DNA from: JAYOEY01 sp038120295
Lineage (GTDB): Bacteria > Pseudomonadota > Alphaproteobacteria > MPNO01 > UBA2964
Direction: 5' to 3'
Assembly: GCA_038120295.1 (NCBI GenBank)
Contig: JAYOLL010000005.1
Span: 95,384-159,383 of the forward strand
DNA: 64,000 nt
The position numbers were made by a program, and so were the translations under genes. Under the pieces are notes generated by a model. It was not told the DNA's origin and did not search any database. It saw only the letters and a program-made list of their open reading frames with translations. Numbering within the stretch: position 1 is the first letter of the stretch; the number at the start of each line of letters is the position of its first letter. Shown in pieces: positions 9,171-17,886 of this stretch.

Positions 9171-10267
9171 AACAGTATTTTAATGGATTAGACGGCCTGG
9201 GGCCCGCATAAGCGGGATTCGTTCTAAATATGGCCCGAGAAACTTTGACAGACGACGCCGCTGCCGCTGCGCCCTCCATGTCGATCAGCCGCGGAACCAG
9301 GCCTTCATCCGTCGGCTGGGCTATGGATACGGCCTGGCGTTGCTGTGCGACGGCATAGAAAACATGAGTTTTCAGGTTGCCGCTCATGAGCTCGGCGAAC
9401 GCGCAGCGTTCGAGCCACGACATCTCTTTCAGCCGCCCGGAGAGATCCGGTTCGCTGATCAGGAGAAGCGGATCGTAGCGAATCGGTTCGATAAACGAGA
9501 CCGGACGCATTGCCGCGGCATCGCACAGCTCGCCGACCTCCGAAACGCTGTACGCTCAATCGCGCCGATGAAGAACAAGATCGTAAAGTCCGGCATCTCC
9601 CGCCTGCAGATGGTCCGCGGTACAGGGATTGCGCTTCAGCCAGTTGGTCGCCGGCAATGCTTCCAGCAGCGCACGGGCGGTTGCAACGCGTTGCTGCGGC
9701 GCTTCGCCACGGTCCAGGGCGGAGAGCATTGCCTGTACGGGATACACCCCCGTCCTGCCGAGCGGCGCATAAACCATCAGCCCCAACCCGCCATTCTCGT
9801 CGAGCGCGCCGCGGAGCGTCGCAAGCGCGGCCGGCGGATCTTCCAGGTGGTGAAGGACGCCGCAGCAATCGATGTAGTCGTAAGGACCCGGTGCGAGACC
9901 GTTGAGGTCGAGGATCGACCCGGTGAGGAAGCGGATATTGGTCAGACTGCGGGCTTCGGCGCGCACTTTGGCGATTTCGGTCGATGCCCGGGACATGTCG
10001 AGATAGACGACCTCGTGCGGCCCGCCCGTGTCCGCGAGATGCTGGGCCAGCATGATCGCCGCATCGCCGGTCCCGCCGCCAGCCACCAGAGCGCGGAAGG
10101 GTTGCGAGAAATCGCGCCGTCCGGCAAAAACGTAGTGGTTGAGTTCGAGCAGGTGGCTCGGCGAGCCGTGACGCCTCGTCTCCCGGGTTTCTCGGCGGGT
10201 ACGGAAACGCCTCGTACTGGTCGCTGATGACCGCGTCGCGATGCGGCGGGTTAAGGTCGTCAGTCAT
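9169..10267 (-). pseudogene. Class I SAM-dependent methyltransferase, broken by a frameshift and an in-frame TGA
   Basis: Three pieces of one gene are recognisable. Residues 1-37 (DQYEAFPYPPRNPGDEASRL) are in one frame. The SAM-binding core, with RALVAGGGTGDAAIMLAQ and YIDCCGVLHHLEDPP, is in another frame (up to 9559). The C-terminal part (SVSEVGELCDAAAMRPVSFIEP) follows in the same frame as the core after a TGA at 9556-9558. The frame change sits at 10157-10167, where one copy of GGCTCGCCGAG remains; two copies would restore the frame and read RLAEGSPSHL, as I remember in this family. The TGA replaces a codon where the family has Arg, consistent with CGA to TGA. The last 40 residues look non-homologous. 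Probably inactive. Confidence 0.8.
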
Positions 10268-10376
10268 CTATCTCCCCGACTGCAGCTGTGTTCGTCCGCG
10301 ATTCACCCGGCAGAGGATTCGGGTTATCTTTCGGGAGGCCATGGAAAAACAGGGTTCGGGAGAACAATAGAACGGT

Positions 10377-10955
10377 ATGCGGGGTTATTTCGGAATTGGA
10401 GTAGAGGGGCTGTCCAAGCCCATGAATGCCGGAAATCTGTTTCGGTCTGCTCATGCCTTTGGCGCGCATTTTTCCTTTACAGTCGCCGCCGCTTTCGATC
10501 CGGATGTTCTCAAGGCCGATACGTCGGCAGCCAACGCTCAGGTACCGTTTTACGCTTTCGATTCCGTGGAGTCGATGCGGCTGCCCAGCGGATGTGCGCT
10601 GGTAGGCGTCGAACTTCACGATGAAGCAGATGACCTGCCGAGCTTTCGTCATCCGCGCCAGGCCGCCTACGTCCTTGGCATGGAGCGCGGCAGCCTGTCG
10701 CCCGATCTGGTCGAATGCTGCGATCATCTCGTCAAAATTCCGACAAAGTTTTCGCTCAATGTCGCGACTGCCGGCGCGATCGTCATGTATGACAGGATTA
10801 TTTCGCTGGGGCGTTTTGCCGAAAGACCGGTATCGCCGGGACAGAAAGCGGAACCGCTGCCGGAACCGGTATTCGGAGAGCCGGTCTGGAAGAAGAAGGG
10901 CATACGCCGGCGGCGGCTGGAACGGGCGGAATTAAGGGAGCCGAATGACAGGTAA
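10377..10955 (+). CDS. TrmH/SpoU-family RNA 2'-O-methyltransferase
   Basis: 192 residues with the three SPOUT motifs: motif 1 NAGNLFRSAHAFGA (residues 17-30), motif 2 AAYVLGMERGSLS near residue 100, and motif 3 SLNVATAGAIVMYDR near residue 125. Such enzymes methylate a ribose 2'-OH in tRNA or rRNA using SAM bound in a deep trefoil knot. It is compact and lacks the N-terminal RNA-binding domain of RlmB, so it resembles stand-alone TrmH/TrmL-like members; the target nucleotide is unknown. The C-terminal 45 residues are Pro/Arg-rich. The gene overlaps the next one by 11 bases. Confidence 0.85.
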   Translation: MRGYFGIGVEGLSKPMNAGNLFRSAHAFGAHFSFTVAAAFDPDVLKADTSAANAQVPFYAFDSVESMRLPSGCALVGVELHDEADDLPSFRHPRQAAYVLGMERGSLSPDLVECCDHLVKIPTKFSLNVATAGAIVMYDRIISLGRFAERPVSPGQKAEPLPEPVFGEPVWKKKGIRRRRLERAELREPNDR

Positions 10956-11490
10956 TCGGAAATTTCGGAGATTCTCATTCGGTGTTTTCATGTTCTTAGG
11001 CGCATATGCCGCAGGGCTCGCGGCGAGCGGTCAGGCACTGGCGGCGGGCGTCAAGGCTGCAGCCACTCACAAGGCCTGGACGGTTCATGTGACCGGCGGC
11101 AAGGGCGCGCGGGTCTGCTATATGCACAGCCTGCCGGTAGAATCGGAAGGAGACTACACGAGACGCGGCGATAGCTACATCCAGGTCACCCATCGCCAGA
11201 AATCCAAGAGCGCCAACGAGATTTCGGTCACAGCCGGTTACGCCTACAAAAAGGACAGCGACGTCGATGTAGTTATCGACGGGAAGAAATTTTCGATGTT
11301 CACCGATGGCGATACTGCCTGGTCGCGCAGCGCTGACGACGATAAAGCGCTGGCGTCCGCCATGCGGGCGGGCAGCACGATGATCGTAAAGGGCACGTCT
11401 TCGCGCGGCACAGCGACGACCGACCGCTATTCGCTTGCCGGCTTTACAGCGGCGCACAAAGCGATCGGTAAGGCGTGCGGAATCAGGTAG
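10945..11490 (+). CDS. Invasion-associated locus B (IalB)-like exported protein
   Basis: 181 residues. A signal peptide spans about residues 10-35 (hydrophobic GVFMFLGAYAAGLAASG, then QALAAG). The mature part is a small beta-rich domain with the IalB pattern: WTVHVTGGKGARVCYM, a central basic loop, FSMFTDGDTAW, GSTMIVKGTSSRGT and the final SLAGFTAAHKAIGKACG. The two Cys (in RVCYM and KACG) probably form a disulfide. IalB-like proteins are widespread in alphaproteobacteria and periplasmic; their molecular job is not established. It overlaps the end of the TrmH-like gene and is likely co-translated with it. Confidence 0.75.
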   Translation: MTGNRKFRRFSFGVFMFLGAYAAGLAASGQALAAGVKAAATHKAWTVHVTGGKGARVCYMHSLPVESEGDYTRRGDSYIQVTHRQKSKSANEISVTAGYAYKKDSDVDVVIDGKKFSMFTDGDTAWSRSADDDKALASAMRAGSTMIVKGTSSRGTATTDRYSLAGFTAAHKAIGKACGIR

Positions 11491-11502
11491 GGCCCAGCGT
11501 CC

Positions 11503-11997
11503 CTAATCGACCAGGGCCTTGCCCGGCGGTCTGTCGCCCCACGGCATCATGGCGACCGCCGAGATCGCGTTTTTCGGCGAACCGTCGATGAGCCTGTCGC
11601 TGTAGGCGAGATAGATCAGCGTGTTTCTCCTGGGGTCGAAAAATCTCACCACCTGAAGCTTCTTGAACAGAACGGAACGGCGCGCGTGGAACACGCGTTC
11701 GCCCTCCTCGTCGCTCTCGATCGCTTCCCTGAAACGGATCGGGCCGACCTGACGGCAGGCGATCGATGCGTCGGACGGGTCTTCAGCCAGCCCCAGGCTG
11801 CCCGAAATGCCGCCCTTCTTCGCCATGCTCAGAAAGCAGGTCACCCCGTCGATCTTGGGATCGTCGAAGGCTTCGACGACGATCTTGTGGTTTGCTCCCA
11901 GCAGCTTGAAGGCCGTATCGACCTCGCCGACCGGCTCGGCGCGTAATGGCGCGGTCAGCAGGATCATCGCGGCAAGGCTGGCGAATATTCTGGTCAT
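11503..11997 (-). CDS. creA: CreA-family exported protein
   Basis: 164 residues. Signal peptide at 1-20 (IFASLAAMILLTAPLRA), then the CreA pattern: EVDTAFKLLGANHKIVVEAFDDPKIDGVTCFLSMAKKGG in pieces, ASIACRQVGPI, and LFKKLQVVRFFDPRRNTLIYLAYSDRLIDGSPKNAISAV. Two Cys are conserved. CreA proteins are small periplasmic proteins of unknown function. The ATG at 11997 is favoured over 12009 by GGAG six bases upstream. Convergent with the IalB-like gene, with a gap of 12 bases. Confidence 0.88.
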   Translation of the reverse strand: MTRIFASLAAMILLTAPLRAEPVGEVDTAFKLLGANHKIVVEAFDDPKIDGVTCFLSMAKKGGISGSLGLAEDPSDASIACRQVGPIRFREAIESDEEGERVFHARRSVLFKKLQVVRFFDPRRNTLIYLAYSDRLIDGSPKNAISAVAMMPWGDRPPGKALVD

Positions 11998-12013
11998 GGC
12001 CGTCTCCATTCCG

Positions 12014-12409
12014 TCAGGCGCCGTCCCGGGAACTCTTTTCCCGGTCGAGAAATTTCCGGGCGCTGGACCTGTGACCCGGCGTCAGATTGTTGCGGATTGC
12101 GGCCAGCGCCGCCGTAAGGACGGCTGCATCGTCGGTAAAACCGAGGCCGGCGATGAAATCGGGGATGACGTCCGTCGGCACCACGAAATAGGCGAGCGCC
12201 GCCATCAGGATCGCCTTTACGTGCGCCGGCGTGTTGCGGTCGGTCGCGCAATACCAGCTAGCGACAATGTCCTCGGTAAAGGGAACCTTGCCGATGGTCC
12301 TCCGAACCTGGTCCCAGAAACCGCCCCGGACGATCTCTTCGTCGCGCGCGGCCTGTTCCGGGTCAGGTGGAAAGGCGGGAAGGCCGCCGGAATAATCCTT
12401 CTTCTCCAT
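12014..12409 (-). CDS. YkvA-like DUF1232 membrane-associated protein
   Basis: 131 residues. The DUF1232 core is AILMAALAYFVVPTDVIPDF followed by GLGFTDDAAVLTAALAAI (residues about 65-105), with the family's PxDxIPDxxxxxGxxDD pattern. It is a hydrophobic hairpin with charged flanks and is probably peripheral to the inner membrane. The function of the family is unknown. It sits 16 bases upstream of creA on the same strand and is probably in one transcript with it. Confidence 0.85.
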   Translation of the reverse strand: MEKKDYSGGLPAFPPDPEQAARDEEIVRGGFWDQVRRTIGKVPFTEDIVASWYCATDRNTPAHVKAILMAALAYFVVPTDVIPDFIAGLGFTDDAAVLTAALAAIRNNLTPGHRSSARKFLDREKSSRDGA

Positions 12410-12488
12410 GGTCGCCCATAGAGATGTGCATTGACAGGGCCAGGCGCAAGCCCGCGGCGGAAAACAGGAACCGAAGGCCGGCCGCCCG

Positions 12489-12525
12489 GACAGGACGACG
12501 TGACAGGACGACCAGACAGGACGAC
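12489..12525. repeat. Three tandem copies of GACAGGACGAC
   Basis: Perfect 11-base copies begin at 12489, 12502 and 12515 (13-base period) in the 134-base gap between the YkvA-like gene and sodB. Nothing else is visible in this gap. Confidence 0.9.
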
Positions 12526-12543
12526 CGGCGCTCGGTGCAGGGG

Positions 12544-13137
12544 TCAGCCGGCGAGATTGCTCTCCGCGAACTCCCAGTTGACCAGATTATCGAGATAGCA
12601 CTTCACGAAATCCGGGCGGCGATTCTGCCAGTCCAGATAGTAGGCATGCTCCCAGACATCGACGGTGAGCAGCGCCTTCTGGCCGTGGGCCAGCGGCGTA
12701 TCGGCGTTGGCGGTCTTCGTAACGGCGAGCTTGCCGTTTTCCTCGATCAGCCATGCCCAGCCGCTGCCGAACTGCGTGACCGCGGCCTGGATAAAAGCTT
12801 CGCAGAACGCATCGTAGGAACCGAAATCTGCATCGATCCGGCCCGCCAGATCGCCCGACGGGGCGCCGCCGCCCGCCGGCGACATTGAGTTCCAGAAGAA
12901 GGTGTGATTCCAGACCTGTGCGGCGTTGTTGAACAGGCTGGCTTTTTCGGCATCTCCCGCCGCTGCACGGACGATGTCTTCCAGCGATTTATCCGCCAGA
13001 TCGGTGTCCTTGATCATGTTGTTGGCGTTGGTCACGTAGGTCGCGTGATGCTTGCCATGGTGAAACTCGAGCGTCCTCGCCGAAATATGCGGGTCGAGCG
13101 CGTTCTCGGCATAGGGCAGGGCGGGTAATTCCAACAA
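12544..13137 (-). CDS. sodB: Superoxide dismutase, Fe type
   Basis: 197 residues starting MLELPALPYAENALDPHIS. It converts superoxide to oxygen and peroxide in the cytosol. Metal ligands visible: H26 in EFHHGKHH, H78 in QVWNHTFFW, D160 and H164 in DVWEHAYYLDW. Q74 in the NNAAQVWNH segment is the mark of iron rather than manganese enzymes. The start is taken as TTG at 13137 because AAGGAGG ends nine bases upstream. An ATG at 13164 would place that ribosome site inside the coding region and add nine residues no SOD has. It is separated from the upstream ADH gene by a terminator. Confidence 0.95.
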   Translation of the reverse strand: MLELPALPYAENALDPHISARTLEFHHGKHHATYVTNANNMIKDTDLADKSLEDIVRAAAGDAEKASLFNNAAQVWNHTFFWNSMSPAGGGAPSGDLAGRIDADFGSYDAFCEAFIQAAVTQFGSGWAWLIEENGKLAVTKTANADTPLAHGQKALLTVDVWEHAYYLDWQNRRPDFVKCYLDNLVNWEFAESNLAG

Positions 13138-13153
13138 TTGAGGTATCCTCCTT
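13138..13153 (-). promoter_or_regulatory. Ribosome binding site that sets the sodB start
   Basis: On the minus strand AAGGAGG is followed by nine bases and then TTG (13137). It lies inside the longer ATG-started frame, so it argues for TTG as the true start. Confidence 0.7.
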
Positions 13154-13252
13154 GGGTGTTGCATTGAGTGAAAGCGACCGGCATCCGGCGAAGCGCCGCG
13201 CGGCCGAACGTTTGTTAGTAACCCAGTTGCGTTGCGTCAATGTGACAGAACG

Positions 13253-13277
13253 AAAAACGGCGGCCATTTGGCCGCCG
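13253..13277 (-). terminator. Rho-independent terminator after the ADH gene
   Basis: Perfect 8-bp stem CGGCGGCC/GGCCGCCG (13258-13265 with 13270-13277) around a four-base loop, followed on the minus strand by five T (13253-13257). It lies 30 bases past the ADH stop. Confidence 0.85.
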
Positions 13278-13306
13278 CTTCGGGATCTGAGTCGAAAGAT
13301 CCTGAA

Positions 13307-14389
13307 TCAGAACTCGATGACCGGCTTCACCACCTCGAAATTGGCCATCGCGCTCATCGCCTCGTTGACCTCTTCCAGCTTGTAGCTGCGGCTGATCATA
13401 TCGTCGAACGGGAAGCGGTCTCGCCTGGAAGCAAGGAACTCGACTGCCTGAAGCCAGTGGCGCGGCTCGCCCGACCGCACCGTCAGGTAGGTCATCTGCT
13501 GCGGCATTTTCTCGACCGGGATCGAGCCCTTGCCGCCGGCGCCGATATCCAGGAACTGTCCGCCATCGCGCAGCAACGTGAGGCCTTCCGGCACGGCTGC
13601 GTTGTTGGCGACCTGGATAACGATATCCGCGCCGCGGCCATCCGTGCGGTCATGCACCCATTGCCGCCGGTCCTGCGGATCGGTCACTTCCTCGATATTG
13701 AGCACCTCGTCCGCGCCCATCTTCTTCGAGACCTCCAGCCGGTGGGCCGGCGCGCCGATCACCAGCACCTGCTTGGCGCCGTGGTCCTTCGCCACCGCGG
13801 CGGCGAAATTGCCGAGCGGCCCGCTTCCCTGGATCACCACGGTCTCGTGATCCTTGATCGCCCCCAGCCGGTCATAGCCGTGCATCACCGTGCGGTAAGC
13901 GCAGGCCGAGGCGGCGGCTGACGCCGAGGAGACCTCGTCGGGCACCTTGATGATCAGGCATTCCTTCGGCACGTACATGTATTCCGACACGCTGCCCAGC
14001 AGATAGGGATGATCCTCGCAGCAATTATGGCCCCAGGATGCCCGGCCGCGACAGATGCAGGGCTGTACCGCGACACTGCAGTAATAGCAGGAGCCGCAGG
14101 CGACATAGCTCCACACCACGCGGTCGCCCTTCTTGAGCTTCTGCCCCATGATGTCGGTCTTCTCGCCGGCAATTTCCTCGATCGTACCGCACGGCTCGTG
14201 CCCGGTGATAATCGGGAGCCGGTCCTTCGGCCCCAGCATGCCGTGCCAGCGATGCACGTCGGTGCCGCACAGGGTGGAGGCCGTAATCTTCACCAGCAGC
14301 GAGCCCGGATCGAGCTCGGGGATCGGTACGCGCTGTATCTCCAGCGGTTCGTTATGTGCCGTGATGACGGCGGCGCGGCAATCGTCCAT
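13307..14389 (-). CDS. Zinc-binding alcohol dehydrogenase family protein (MDR)
   Basis: 360 residues. The N-terminal GroES-like domain has LCGTDVHRWHG (catalytic zinc Cys), GHEPCGTIEEI and a Cys-rich loop ACGSCYYCSVAVQPCICRG for the structural zinc. The Rossmann domain starts at VVIQGSGPLGNFAAAVAKDHGA (residues about 180-200). It is an NAD(P)-dependent medium-chain dehydrogenase or reductase. The insertion around the structural Cys is longer than in classical ADH. Substrate unknown. Divergent from an SDR gene, so the two could share a pathway and regulatory region, but this is only inference. The terminator downstream makes it a single-gene transcript. Confidence 0.85.
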   Translation of the reverse strand: MDDCRAAVITAHNEPLEIQRVPIPELDPGSLLVKITASTLCGTDVHRWHGMLGPKDRLPIITGHEPCGTIEEIAGEKTDIMGQKLKKGDRVVWSYVACGSCYYCSVAVQPCICRGRASWGHNCCEDHPYLLGSVSEYMYVPKECLIIKVPDEVSSASAAASACAYRTVMHGYDRLGAIKDHETVVIQGSGPLGNFAAAVAKDHGAKQVLVIGAPAHRLEVSKKMGADEVLNIEEVTDPQDRRQWVHDRTDGRGADIVIQVANNAAVPEGLTLLRDGGQFLDIGAGGKGSIPVEKMPQQMTYLTVRSGEPRHWLQAVEFLASRRDRFPFDDMISRSYKLEEVNEAMSAMANFEVVKPVIEF

Positions 14390-14532
14390 TTCGGTATTCT
14401 CCCTGCTTGTTGTCTGGTTCGAAGTCTAGCGCAATGCAGGCCGACAGGCGAGATGCCCCGCTGGTTTCCCGCCACGGTCGATCCCGGCTATAACTCGTCG
14501 CACCAATCGGATTTTGCATCATGGAGAAGACA

Positions 14533-15318
14533 ATGGCGGACGGGTTCGACGCAAACCAGGCTTTCAGCATGGCGGAAAAAGTTGTGATCGTGACCGGAGG
14601 CGGCACCGGGATCGGCAAGGTCTACAGCCAGCGCCTCGCCGAGGCGGGCGCGAAGGTCGTTCTGGCCGATATCGCAGCGGATGAATCTAACGCGCTCGCG
14701 GAGGAGATTCGCGCCGCCGGCGGTCAGGCGCTGTCGGTACCGACCGATGTGACCGACGAGGACCGCGTGCAGCACATGGCAGATACGGCTGCGGCGGAAT
14801 TCGGCGGGATCGACGGGCTGATCAACAACGCATCCATGATGTCGGTTCTGGAGCGCGGCGACTGGTTCAAGATTCCGGCAGATCGATGGGACGCCGTGAT
14901 GGCGGTCAACCTGAAAGGGCTGTTCCTGTGCAGCCGCGCGGTCTATCCGCACATGCAGAAGCGCGGCGGCGGGCGGATCGTCAATATTTCGTCGGGGCGG
15001 ATCTGGGAAGGAAATCCCAACCGGCTCGATTACACGACCTCGAAGGCAGGCGTCATCGGGCTTACCCGCGCGCTGGCCCGCGAGGTGGGCGGCGACAATA
15101 TCAGCGTCAACGCCATCACACCGGGCTTCACGCTGAGCGAGACGCAGCTGTCCTCATCGTCCTCCAACTATGTCGCCGGGCGGAACGAGGGCAAGTGCTT
15201 CCAGCGCGATCAGGTGCCCGACGATCTGGTCGGCGCGGTCATGTTCCTGCTGTCGGATGCGGCAGGCTACATCACCGGCCAGACGCTCAATGTCGATGGC
15301 GGCCAATATATGCACTGA
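14533..15318 (+). CDS. Short-chain dehydrogenase/reductase
   Basis: 261 residues. Cofactor motif VTGGGTGIGK near residue 20, NNAS at about 97, and catalytic Ser-Tyr-Lys in NISSGRIWEGNPNRLDYTTSK. DIAADES after the second strand favours NAD binding. The C-terminus YITGQTLNVDGGQYMH is standard for FabG-like SDRs. The ATG at 14533 is preferred over 14521 because GGAG lies six bases before it. The next gene, an MFS permease, starts 50 bases downstream and may be its transport partner. Substrate unknown. Confidence 0.88.
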   Translation: MADGFDANQAFSMAEKVVIVTGGGTGIGKVYSQRLAEAGAKVVLADIAADESNALAEEIRAAGGQALSVPTDVTDEDRVQHMADTAAAEFGGIDGLINNASMMSVLERGDWFKIPADRWDAVMAVNLKGLFLCSRAVYPHMQKRGGGRIVNISSGRIWEGNPNRLDYTTSKAGVIGLTRALAREVGGDNISVNAITPGFTLSETQLSSSSSNYVAGRNEGKCFQRDQVPDDLVGAVMFLLSDAAGYITGQTLNVDGGQYMH

Positions 15319-15367
15319 CGGAGGCGGTCGCAGGCGGTAAACTGCCTGCCCCCTCGACGGAGTTTCC

Positions 15368-16735
15368 ATGACACAGGATGCGACACAGACCGCGACACAG
15401 GCTGCGGCGCCTCCGCATATGAAGCGCAATGTCGGGTTGCTCGCGACCTGTCAGGCGCTGTTCAACACGTCTACCGGCGTCATGCTGGCGGTCAGCGCGC
15501 TGGTCGGGTTCAAGCTCGCGCCCGAGAGCCAGAAATGGCTCGCCACGACGCCGCATGCGGTGCAATGGATTTCCACGGCCTGTTTTGCGATTCCCGTCGC
15601 CATCATGATGCGTCGGCTCGGGCGCAAGAATGCCTTCGTGTTCAGCGCGCTGTTCGGCATTGCAGGCGCTCTGGTCGCGGCCGGGTCGATCTTCTGGCAG
15701 AACTTCTGGGTCTTCATGCTGGCGACCATCATTTTCGGCGGGTTTACCGCAGCCAGCCAGCATTACCGGTTCGCCGCCGCCGAGGTGGCGAGCGAAGCGT
15801 TTCGGAGCCGGTCGATCTCTCTGGTGATCGGTGGCGGCGTCGTTGCAGCGATCCTCGGGCCGGAAATCGCCAAATGGACCCACACAGTCGCCTCAAGCTG
15901 GATGGAGCAGGATGCGTTCTCGCGCGCTGTCGCCTTTATATGCGGTCCAGGCGCGCTTAATCTCGGCTCGGGTGTCGGCGATGCCGACCCCTACCAGTTC
16001 GCCGGAACCTTTCTTGTCGTGGCGCTCGTTCCGATCGTGCTGATCGGCATCGTTTCGATGGTGCGTTTTCCGCCGGTGCCCGAACCGGATTTCAATGAGC
16101 CGCCGCGCACGGCGGGACAGCTCCTGGGCCAGCCCGGCTTCATCGTCGCGGTCATGTGCGCCGTGATCGGCTGGGGCATCATGGTGTTCATGATGGCGGC
16201 GACGCCGCTTGCCATGACGGCGCAGTTCGGGCTGACAACCGAGAACGCCATGCTGGTGACCCAGCTGCATATGCTGGGCATGTTCGCACCGTCCTTCGTG
16301 ACCGGCTGGCTGATTGCGCGGTACGGGCTGCTCAATATCCTCCTGTGCGGGCTGGCTCTCTCGACCATGGCGGCGCTCGTCGGGCTGACCGGCGGGACGA
16401 TGACGCAGTTCCTGGTTGCCAACGTTTTTGTCGGGTCGGGCTGGAACTTCCTGTTCGTCGGCGGCACCGCGCTGCTGACCCATTGCTATCGTCCGGTCGA
16501 GCGTGAAAAGGCGCAGGGCATTAACGACTTTCTGGTGTTTGGCACGGTGGCGATCTTCTCCGGCGCCGCGGGCTGGGTACAGACCGGGTTCGGCTGGACC
16601 ACCGTCTGCATCGTAATGCTGCCGTTTATCGCCATCGTCGCCGTCGCCGTTGCGTGGCTGAAATTTACACCCGGCGCGGCGCCGGACAGCGTGTCCGACG
16701 CGCGCCGGGCGATTCCTGCGGCCGCTGCGGAATAA
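15368..16735 (+). CDS. MFS transporter
   Basis: 455 residues with about twelve helices. MKRNVGLLATCQALFNTSTG opens the first helix; MMRRLGRKNAFVFSALFG is the loop 2-3 segment. Around residues 165-210 there is an extra hydrophilic stretch with MEQDAFSRAVAFICGPG and GVGDADPYQFAGTF, unusual for the family. A large central loop carries PPVPEPDFNEPPRTAG. The C-terminal tail is Ala/Asp-rich. Same strand as and 49 bases after the SDR, so probably co-transcribed. The substrate is unknown. Confidence 0.85.
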   Translation: MTQDATQTATQAAAPPHMKRNVGLLATCQALFNTSTGVMLAVSALVGFKLAPESQKWLATTPHAVQWISTACFAIPVAIMMRRLGRKNAFVFSALFGIAGALVAAGSIFWQNFWVFMLATIIFGGFTAASQHYRFAAAEVASEAFRSRSISLVIGGGVVAAILGPEIAKWTHTVASSWMEQDAFSRAVAFICGPGALNLGSGVGDADPYQFAGTFLVVALVPIVLIGIVSMVRFPPVPEPDFNEPPRTAGQLLGQPGFIVAVMCAVIGWGIMVFMMAATPLAMTAQFGLTTENAMLVTQLHMLGMFAPSFVTGWLIARYGLLNILLCGLALSTMAALVGLTGGTMTQFLVANVFVGSGWNFLFVGGTALLTHCYRPVEREKAQGINDFLVFGTVAIFSGAAGWVQTGFGWTTVCIVMLPFIAIVAVAVAWLKFTPGAAPDSVSDARRAIPAAAAE

Positions 16736-16776
16736 ATCGCTCGCCAATTTCGGGCTCGCCGCCCTATATAAGCCCC

Positions 16777-17886
16777 ATGGAAGGTAGCGCCCTACAAACC
16801 GCAGACAGCGACACGCGCATCAACCTTGTAGGGTTGAGCCGGGAAGAGCTCGAGTCCGCCGTGACGGAATTCGGGCTGCCGAAATTCCGCGCGCGACAGA
16901 TCTGGCACTGGATCTACCATCGCGGCGCGACGGAATTCGCACAGATGACGACGCTGGCGAAAGGGCTGCGCGAGATGCTGGCGGAACGCTGCGTGATCGT
17001 CAGGCCCGGGACGATTAGCGAGCAGCTTTCCGAGGACAGGACCCGTAAATGGCTGCTGGCCGTGCCCGGCGGCGGCGCGGTGGAGACCGTGTTCATTCCG
17101 GAAGAAGACCGGGGCGCGCTCTGCATCTCGTCGCAGGTCGGTTGCGCGCTGACCTGCAGGTTCTGTCACACCGGGACGCAGGATCTGGTGCGCAATCTGG
17201 ATGCCGCCGACATCGTCGGGCAGATGCTGGTGGCCCGCGATACGTATGGCGAATGGCCCAGCCCGAATGGCAACCGGATGCTGTCCAATATCGTGATGAT
17301 GGGGATGGGAGAGCCTCTTCTGAATTACGACAATGTGGCGAAGGCGCTCCGCATCATCATGGACAATGAGGGGATTTCGATCTCCAAGCGCCGTATCACC
17401 CTGTCGACCGCCGGCTACGTGCCCAATATGGAACGCTGCGGCGAAGAACTCGGCGTCAACCTGGCGGTATCGCTGCATGCGGTGCGCGACGATCTGCGGG
17501 ACGAGATCGTCCCGATTAACAAAAAGTTTCCCATCGCCCAGCTGCTGGACGCCTGCCGCGCCTATCCCGGCGCGAACAATGCACGGCGTATCACCTTTGA
17601 ATACGTCATGCTCAAAGGCGTGAACGACTCGGAGGCGGATGCGCGAGAGCTCACCCGTCTCATCAAGGGCATTCCGGCCAAGGTCAATCTGATCCCGTTC
17701 AACGCCTGGCCCGGCGCGCCCTACGAATGCTCGGACCGGCAGACCATCGCGCGCTTTTCCGGGATCGTAAACGATGCCGGTTATTCCGCGCCGGTGCGCG
17801 TGCCGCGCGGTCGCGACATTCTTGCCGCGTGCGGGCAGCTTAAATCGGCAACCGAGCGGAAACAGCGGGCGTCCGCTGCGACCTAA
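16777..17886 (+). CDS. rlmN: 23S rRNA (adenine2503-C2) / tRNA (adenine37-C2) methyltransferase RlmN
   Basis: 369 residues. A radical-SAM enzyme that methylates C2 of A2503 in 23S rRNA and of A37 in some tRNAs. The iron-sulfur motif is C-ALT-C-RF-C in SSQVGCALTCRFCHTG, MGMGEPLLNYDNV is the GGE-like SAM motif, and the second catalytic Cys is in the C-terminal ILAACGQL. The N-terminal domain LVGLSREELESAVTEFGLPKFRARQIWHW is split-typical of RlmN. The ATG at 16777 fits family length; the frame extends to 16654, but that part overlaps the MFS gene. Overlaps the convergent M48 gene by four bases. Confidence 0.95.
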   Translation: MEGSALQTADSDTRINLVGLSREELESAVTEFGLPKFRARQIWHWIYHRGATEFAQMTTLAKGLREMLAERCVIVRPGTISEQLSEDRTRKWLLAVPGGGAVETVFIPEEDRGALCISSQVGCALTCRFCHTGTQDLVRNLDAADIVGQMLVARDTYGEWPSPNGNRMLSNIVMMGMGEPLLNYDNVAKALRIIMDNEGISISKRRITLSTAGYVPNMERCGEELGVNLAVSLHAVRDDLRDEIVPINKKFPIAQLLDACRAYPGANNARRITFEYVMLKGVNDSEADARELTRLIKGIPAKVNLIPFNAWPGAPYECSDRQTIARFSGIVNDAGYSAPVRVPRGRDILAACGQLKSATERKQRASAAT

